Positions 59,319 through 64,000 of a stretch of 64,000 bases of DNA are shown here, piece after piece; positions within the stretch are counted from its first letter, which is position 1, and the number at the start of each line of letters is the position of its first letter. The DNA is taken from contig NZ_SNXU01000001.1 in assembly GCF_004362515.1 (NCBI RefSeq), positions 4,340,001 through 4,404,000 of the forward strand, in the 5' to 3' direction. The DNA comes from Actinokineospora alba (lineage in GTDB: Bacteria > Actinomycetota > Actinomycetes > Mycobacteriales > Pseudonocardiaceae). Made by a program: the position numbers and the translations under genes. The notes below the pieces were generated by a model. The model was not told the DNA's origin, ran no database searches, and saw nothing but the letters and a program-made list of their open reading frames with translations.

Positions 59319-60905
59319 TTACCGCCCGATGCCGGTCAGCGACCGGACCTCCATCTCCTTCTGCTTGGGCACGTTCGCCTGTTCCTTGCTGAGCACGGTG
59401 CCGAAGAAGCCGCAGAGGAACGACACGGGGATCGAGACGATGCCCGGGTTGGTGAGCGGGAACAGGTGGAAGTCGACGCCGGAGATGATCGACGTCGGCG
59501 CCCCGGAGACCACGGGGGAGAAGAACACCAGCACCAGGCACGAGCCCAGGCCGCCGTACATCGCCCACAGCGTCCCGTTGGTGTTGAACCGCTTCCAGAA
59601 CAGCGAGTACAGCAGCGTCGAGAGGTTCGCCGACGCGGCGAACGCGAACGCGAGCGCGACCAGGAACGCGACGTTCTGCCCGTTGGCGAGGATGCCGCCG
59701 ACGATGGCCAGCACGCCGATCACCACCGCGGTCAGCCGCGCGACCTTGACCTCTTCGACCGGGTCGGCCTTGCCCCTGCGGAAGATGTTGTTGAACACGT
59801 CATGGGCGAACGAGGCCGACGCCGTGATCGTGAGCCCGGCGACAACAGCGAGGATCGTCGCGAACGCCACCGCCGCGACGATGCCGAGCAGCACCGTGCC
59901 GCCGATCTCGAAGGCCAGCAGCGGCGCCGCCGCGTTCTCCCGGCCGGTGGCCGAGAGGATGCGCTCGGAGCCGACCAGCGCCGAGGCGCCGTAGCCGATG
60001 ATCAGCGTGGCGCCGTAGAACACCGTCATCGCGCCGACCGCCCACACCACCGAGCGGCGGGCCTCCGTCGCGTTGGGCACGGTGTAGAACCGCATCAGCA
60101 CGTGCGGCAGGCCCGCGGCGCCCAGGACCAGGGCCAGGGCCAGGGAGATGAAGTCGAGCGTGGCGGTCGACGTGCGGCCGTACTGGGCGCCGGGGTCGAT
60201 CACCCGGGTGCCGTTGGCGTTGTTGGCGGCGGCCTGGTCGAGCAGCGCGGTGAGGCTGAAACCGAACTTGCCCAACAGGAACACCGTCATCAGCACGACG
60301 GTGAGGATCAGCAGCGTCGCCTTGATGATCTGCACCCAGGTGGTGCCCTTCATCCCGCCGACGAGCACGTAGAAGATCATGATCAGGCCGACCACCGCGA
60401 TGACGATCGCCTGCCCGCCCTTGCCCTGCACGTTGAGCAGCAGCGCGACGACCGCGCCCGCGCCCGCCATCTGGGCGAGCATGTAGAACAGCGAGATCAC
60501 CAGCGTCGACGTCGCGGCGGCGGCGCGCACCGGGCGCTGGCGCATCCGGAAGGCGAGCACGTCGCCCATGGTGAACCGGCCGGTGTTGCGGACCAGCTCG
60601 GCGATCAGCAGCAAGTTGACCAGCCACGCCACCAGGAAGCCGATGGAGTAGAGGAAGCCGTCGTAGCCGTTGATGGCGATGGCGCCCGCGATGCCCAGGA
60701 ACGACGCGGCGGACAGGAAGTCGCCGGACAGGGCGATGCCGTTCTGCGGGCCGGTGAAGCGCCCGCCCGCGGCGTAGTAGTCCGCCGTGGAGCTGTTTCG
60801 GGTGCTGACTTTGTAGACGACGTAGAGGGTGATCAGGACGAAGGCGGCGAAGACGATCGTGTTGAGGACCGGGTCGCCGACCTGGCTCGCGGCGAGGTTC
60901 GTCAT
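59319..60905 (-). CDS. sodium:solute symporter (ActP-like)
   Basis: 528 aa from the ATG at 60905. SSS family with about 13 TM helices: DYYAAGGRFTGPQNGIALSG (conserved SSS start), FLSAASFLGIAGAIAINGYD, and GGMKGTTWVQIIKATLL. Its start overlaps the DUF485 stop (ATGA), the usual YjcH-ActP arrangement, so it is predicted to import acetate or another monocarboxylate with Na+. It is 113 bp upstream of the polyamine genes on the same strand. Confidence 0.93.
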   Translation of the reverse strand: MTNLAASQVGDPVLNTIVFAAFVLITLYVVYKVSTRNSSTADYYAAGGRFTGPQNGIALSGDFLSAASFLGIAGAIAINGYDGFLYSIGFLVAWLVNLLLIAELVRNTGRFTMGDVLAFRMRQRPVRAAAATSTLVISLFYMLAQMAGAGAVVALLLNVQGKGGQAIVIAVVGLIMIFYVLVGGMKGTTWVQIIKATLLILTVVLMTVFLLGKFGFSLTALLDQAAANNANGTRVIDPGAQYGRTSTATLDFISLALALVLGAAGLPHVLMRFYTVPNATEARRSVVWAVGAMTVFYGATLIIGYGASALVGSERILSATGRENAAAPLLAFEIGGTVLLGIVAAVAFATILAVVAGLTITASASFAHDVFNNIFRRGKADPVEEVKVARLTAVVIGVLAIVGGILANGQNVAFLVALAFAFAASANLSTLLYSLFWKRFNTNGTLWAMYGGLGSCLVLVFFSPVVSGAPTSIISGVDFHLFPLTNPGIVSIPVSFLCGFFGTVLSKEQANVPKQKEMEVRSLTGIGR

Positions 60906-61309
60906 CGGGCGTCCACTCCCGCCTTCACGCGGATCCGCTCGACCTCGGGGTCGATCCGGGTGCGGGCCCACCGCACGTAGAAGGCGGTGATGGCGATCGT
61001 GGAGACGAACTGGAGCAGGCCGAACACCAGGGCGATGTTGACCGACCCGAACACGCGGATGCTCATGAAGTCCTTGGCGTAGGCGGCAAGCAGGACGTAG
61101 GCGAGGTACCAGACGAAGAACAGCGCGGCCATCGGGAAGACGAACCGGCGGAACCGGGAGCGCAGCGCGGTGAACTCCGGGCTCGCGTGGATCGCGGCGT
61201 AGTCGGGACCGGCGGGCGGTCGGGGCTGACCGGCCGGGGTGGTGATACCGCCGAATGTCGCGGCGCGCTGACCGCGTGCGCGCACAGGGGGCGGGACGAC
61301 CTCGGTCAT
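60902..61309 (-). CDS. DUF485 membrane protein (YjcH-like)
   Basis: 135 aa. Two TM helices (VFPMAALFFVWYLAYVLLAA and VFGLLQFVSTIAITAFYVRW), with the DUF485 core between (SIRVFGSVNIALVFGL). Ribosome-overlap with the symporter gene. This family accompanies ActP-type symporters and may assist their membrane insertion or activity. Confidence 0.93.
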   Translation of the reverse strand: MTEVVPPPVRARGQRAATFGGITTPAGQPRPPAGPDYAAIHASPEFTALRSRFRRFVFPMAALFFVWYLAYVLLAAYAKDFMSIRVFGSVNIALVFGLLQFVSTIAITAFYVRWARTRIDPEVERIRVKAGVDAR

Positions 61310-62138
61310 TGCATTCCTCCGTCACTGCTGTGCGGGCGAGTGGCAGGCGAGTGGCAAGCGTCGGGTGACTCGCGTGAGATGACTCGCGTGGGTGAATGGG
61401 TCGGGTCCTTCGGCGGCGCGGGAGATATCGCGCCGAATGGTCCCGCGCCCGTCGCCGCATTGCGGGACCGGGCCGCGCCATACTACCCACGACTAGCGGG
61501 ATCGCCTAATGATCGGTGCTATTTCTCGGCGCGGATCACGGAACGATAGCGGCGGCAATTGGATACGGGCCGATCCAGGACTTCACACGACCCGGTGAAC
61601 CAGATGATCACGCCCCGTGTTCATGGTGGCTCACGGCAGGGTGATGGTCACCGATCGTGGAGTGATCACGGCCCGCAGTGGAGGTCAGGACGCTCGTTGC
61701 GGGGGAGTAGTTGCAGGTAGAAGCAAAGAGAGGTGTGGCCGCGAAGATCGCTGGGCCGCCAGAGTGTCAATGTAACCCGATCGAGCGATTAAGCTTCCAA
61801 ATGCCACTCGATGTGTGACTAAATGCTGTCGTGAGTGCCGCGCGTACCCGCCGCTAAACCCCTGTTTCGGTCGTTTATGCAGGTCAGTCCGGTCGCGCCG
61901 GAAAAGGTTGATGATCGCCTGAACGACGGTACGCTGTGCTCTCAAGTTCTCGCCGAAGTCGCCGATGTCCGGGGAGGGACGACGCGACGCCATTCGGCTG
62001 ACGCAGACGTTGACGAAGCAGTTGACCCGGTAGTCGATGCGGTTTGGTGAGTTGTCCCCAGTGGATGTGGTGACCTGCATGTGGTTCCCCGTTGTGCCCT
62101 GTGCTGTCCGGGATTCGTGGTGGAAGGAGAACGGCGCG
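61310..62138. other. long intergenic region (~830 bp) before sensor kinase
   Basis: No gene recognised on either strand; reading frames here are antisense shadows of the kinase or too poorly formed. It has lower GC segments (for example around 61770-61860) that could hold divergent promoters for the DUF485-symporter and kinase operons. No tRNA, riboswitch or IS element seen. GTGATCAC-type palindromic stretches appear near 61590-61670. Confidence 0.5.
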
Positions 62139-62192
62139 GTGAGGCTGTTATTCCCACGGCGACCAGAGTCCGTCGCGGAGGAGTGCGAGTGA
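62139..62192 (+). CDS. 17-codon leader ORF coupled to sensor kinase
   Basis: A GTG with GGAAGGAG 8 bp upstream opens an ORF encoding MRLLFPRRPESVAEECE whose stop overlaps the kinase GTG (GTGA, 62189-62192). It may set translation of the kinase by coupling. It could also be a chance ORF. Confidence 0.4.
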   Translation: MRLLFPRRPESVAEECE

Positions 62193-64000
62193 CCGAGATC
62201 GTGTCCAATCCCGACTCCCCACCCGGGGTGAGGCGGTCGCGCTCCGCCCCCGGCAGGTCGGTGCTCCGCCAGTGGCGTGACTGGAGAATCCCGGTCAAGC
62301 TCGCCGCGGTCACCCTGGTCCCCGCCCTGTTCGCGGTCGTGCTCGGCGCCCTGCAGATCGGTTCGCAGATCGACCGCGCCGACACCTACAAGCAGATCGA
62401 CCGGCTCGTCACGGTCAACGACACCCTCCACAAGACCGTCACCTGGCTGCAGCGCGAGCGCACCAAGGCCTCGGTCCTGCTGACCTCGGAATCGCGGGAG
62501 ATCGCCTTCGAGGTGCTCAGCGAGCAGCGGCAGGCCGACAGCGCCCGCGACGCGCTGATCAAGGCGGCCGCCGGCCTGACCTACGCCAACCAGACCACCG
62601 GCGCGCGCTACGCCGACGTCCTGACCCGCTTCGGCGAACTCGACGTCCTGCGCGGCCGGGTCGGCGCCCGCGAGATCGACGGCCCCACCGCGCTCGACGG
62701 CTACACCCTGGTGATCCGCTCGCTGATCGCCTTCGACCGCGCCGCCGCCGAGGAGGTCGCCGACCCGGCCCTGTCCGGCACGGCGGGCGCCCTGCACGAC
62801 CTCGAGGCGGCGAAGGAAGAGGTTTACTACCAACAGGGTCTGGTCGGCATCGGCCTCGCCCGCGGCGGCCTCACCAGCCAGGAACTCGACGCCGTGCGCG
62901 CCTCCGAGGCCCGCCTCGGCGACCGCACCGCGGACTTCCGCGCCCTGGCCGACCCGGCGCAGCAGGCCGAGTACGACCGGACGCTGACCGAGGCCGACCT
63001 CACCTCCCGCGCCAACCTGGTCCAGCTCGTCCTGGGCGGCCCCCAGAACGCGGCGCCGCCGATCGGCGCGCAGGACTGGAACACCGCGAGCGAGCTGGTC
63101 TCCGGCAGGCTCAGCGACGTCAGCGCCACCCTCGGCGCGCAGATCAAGAACGGGTCCGCGGCGCTGCAGGACTCGGCGAGCGACGGCGCGGGCATCGCGT
63201 CGGTCGTCCTGATCCTGGCCCTGGTGCTCGCCGCCGCGATCATGTTCGTCATCGGCAGGCAGCTGCTGGGCTCGCTCAGCGCCCTGCGGCGCGGTGCCCT
63301 CGACATCGCCGAACGCGGCCTTCCCGCCGCGGTGGCCCGGATCCGCGACGGCAAGGACCTGGTTGTCCCGACCGTCGAGCCGGTGGCCGTGGCCACCGCG
63401 GACGAGGTCGGCCAGGTCGCCCGGGCGTTCGACGCCGTGCACCAGGAGGCGCTGCGGCTCGCGACCGAGCAGGCGGGCATGCGCGCCAACTACGCGGGCG
63501 TGTTCGTCAACCTCTCGCGCCGCAGCCAGGGGCTCGTGCAGCGCCAGCTCCAGCTCCTCGAACGGCTCGAACGCGACGAGGAGGACGCCGACCAGCTCGC
63601 GACGCTGTTCCAGCTCGACCACCTCGCCACCCGGATGCGGCGCAACAACGAGAACCTGATGGTCCTCTCCGGCAGTGTCGCCGGTGAGCACCAGGCGCGC
63701 CGGGCCCAGCAGCCGGTGAGCCTGTCCGACCTGCTGCGCGCGGCGGTCTCGGAAGTCGAGCAGTACCAGCGGGTCGTCATCACCGCGCCGCCGACCGTGC
63801 TGGTCGTGGGCTACGCCGTGGGCGACCTGGTCCGGCTCACCGCCGAGCTGCTCGACAACGCCGCCGCGTTCTCCGCGCCCGCCACCCAGGTCGTGATCTC
63901 CAGCCACCACACCGAAGGCGGCACCGTCCGCATCGAGGTGAGCGACCGCGGCATCGGCATGAAGCCCGACGAACTGGCCGAGGCCAACGGAAGGCTCGCC
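62189..64000 (+). CDS. nitrate-sensing-type histidine kinase, CvnA-like (3' partial)
   Basis: 604 codons visible; the gene runs off the right edge. GTG start with CGGAGGAG upstream. TM1 at about 36-56 (VKLAAVTLVPALFAVVLGAL). An extracytoplasmic NIT-type sensor domain (about 60-330) begins WLQRERTKASVLLT. TM2 at about 333-355. A HAMP-like section (about 358-410) follows, then a DHp segment (FQLDHLATRMRRNNENL, likely phosphoacceptor His near 477), and the HATPase begins with ELLDNAAAFS. This type starts actinobacterial conservons (CvnA with CvnB-D); that downstream context is outside the window. Confidence 0.9.
   Translation, partial: MTEIVSNPDSPPGVRRSRSAPGRSVLRQWRDWRIPVKLAAVTLVPALFAVVLGALQIGSQIDRADTYKQIDRLVTVNDTLHKTVTWLQRERTKASVLLTSESREIAFEVLSEQRQADSARDALIKAAAGLTYANQTTGARYADVLTRFGELDVLRGRVGAREIDGPTALDGYTLVIRSLIAFDRAAAEEVADPALSGTAGALHDLEAAKEEVYYQQGLVGIGLARGGLTSQELDAVRASEARLGDRTADFRALADPAQQAEYDRTLTEADLTSRANLVQLVLGGPQNAAPPIGAQDWNTASELVSGRLSDVSATLGAQIKNGSAALQDSASDGAGIASVVLILALVLAAAIMFVIGRQLLGSLSALRRGALDIAERGLPAAVARIRDGKDLVVPTVEPVAVATADEVGQVARAFDAVHQEALRLATEQAGMRANYAGVFVNLSRRSQGLVQRQLQLLERLERDEEDADQLATLFQLDHLATRMRRNNENLMVLSGSVAGEHQARRAQQPVSLSDLLRAAVSEVEQYQRVVITAPPTVLVVGYAVGDLVRLTAELLDNAAAFSAPATQVVISSHHTEGGTVRIEVSDRGIGMKPDELAEANGRLA

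Noticed and set aside
59206..59568. Extended N-terminus of the PLP decarboxylase
   Set aside because: The open frame upstream of 59205 is Arg/Pro-rich, overlaps the symporter's 3' end and has no homology; the enzyme fold starts after the GTG at 59205.
61310..62138. Search for a c-di-AMP or other riboswitch, or tRNA genes, in the long gap
   Set aside because: No conserved riboswitch core, cloverleaf or CCA-terminated structure was recognisable by eye.
61685..63910. 741-codon open frame on the minus strand opposite the sensor kinase
   Set aside because: It is Asp/Gly/Val-rich without motifs, while the plus-strand frame encodes a recognisable histidine kinase with TM segments and HATPase.

Overview
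This 64 kb window is chromosomal DNA from a high-GC actinomycete. GTG and TTG starts, four-base ATGA/GTGA couplings, LuxR and two-component regulators, an XRE-DUF5753/DUF397 pair and a CvnA-like kinase all fit Pseudonocardiales or a close relative; the genus is inference. There is no integrase, terminase, capsid or transposase gene, so it is not a prophage.

Region by region. 0-14.7 kb is housekeeping and secreted functions: the end of a PstS-like binding protein, two paralogous secreted lipases, a DUF3558 lipoprotein, a secreted serine protease, a class IV aminotransferase coupled to a DUF2461 gene, pyruvate kinase, acyl-CoA thioesterase II, an XRE/DUF397 pair, a large LuxR-type ATPase regulator and a DUF4352 lipoprotein. 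14.7-18.1 kb carries a GabD2-like dehydrogenase and an ACT-GNAT fusion. 18.15-18.83 kb is non-coding and consists largely of tandem and nested inverted repeats.

18.8-33.7 kb is the main accessory locus, an extracellular/cytoplasmic contractile injection system (eCIS, phage-tail-like). PAAR tip and DUF4255 cap genes lie on the minus strand. They are divergent from a tightly coupled plus-strand operon: sheath, tube, a Zn-knuckle protein, a 50-aa DUF6760-like protein, a large DUF4157 protein, two more tube-type proteins, a LysM baseplate/tube protein, a VgrG-like spike, gp25, two baseplate proteins, and a zinc-ribbon/proline-rich/single-TM/glycan-binding protein that looks like a membrane tether. 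No fibre, recognisable tape measure or AAA+ ATPase is encoded in the cluster.

33.7-50.4 kb holds an AhpD-like enzyme with a MarR regulator, a PPOX-like protein, a sphingomyelinase-like phosphodiesterase, a secreted propeller/choice-of-anchor D protein divergent from a membrane Ig/coiled-coil protein, a pseudo-receiver LuxR, a two-component system, a degenerate Nudix protein, a sialidase-like protein, and a TetR regulator divergent from acyl-CoA dehydrogenase plus alpha-methylacyl-CoA racemase. 50.4-58 kb has small membrane proteins, a lytic transglycosylase, a DUF4143 ATPase with 23-bp-spaced operator-like repeats, DUF3817 and a membrane P-loop GTPase. 56.7-61.3 kb on the minus strand is a polyamine set (PLP decarboxylase, SpeD, SpeE) downstream of DUF485 and a sodium:solute symporter. 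The window ends inside a nitrate-sensing-type histidine kinase preceded by a coupled 17-codon ORF.

A recurring architectural feature is very long, near-perfect hairpins (stems of 21-63 bp) in convergent gene junctions, some sharing the core GAGTTCAACRTTCAG. They probably act as terminators or are a dispersed palindromic repeat family.
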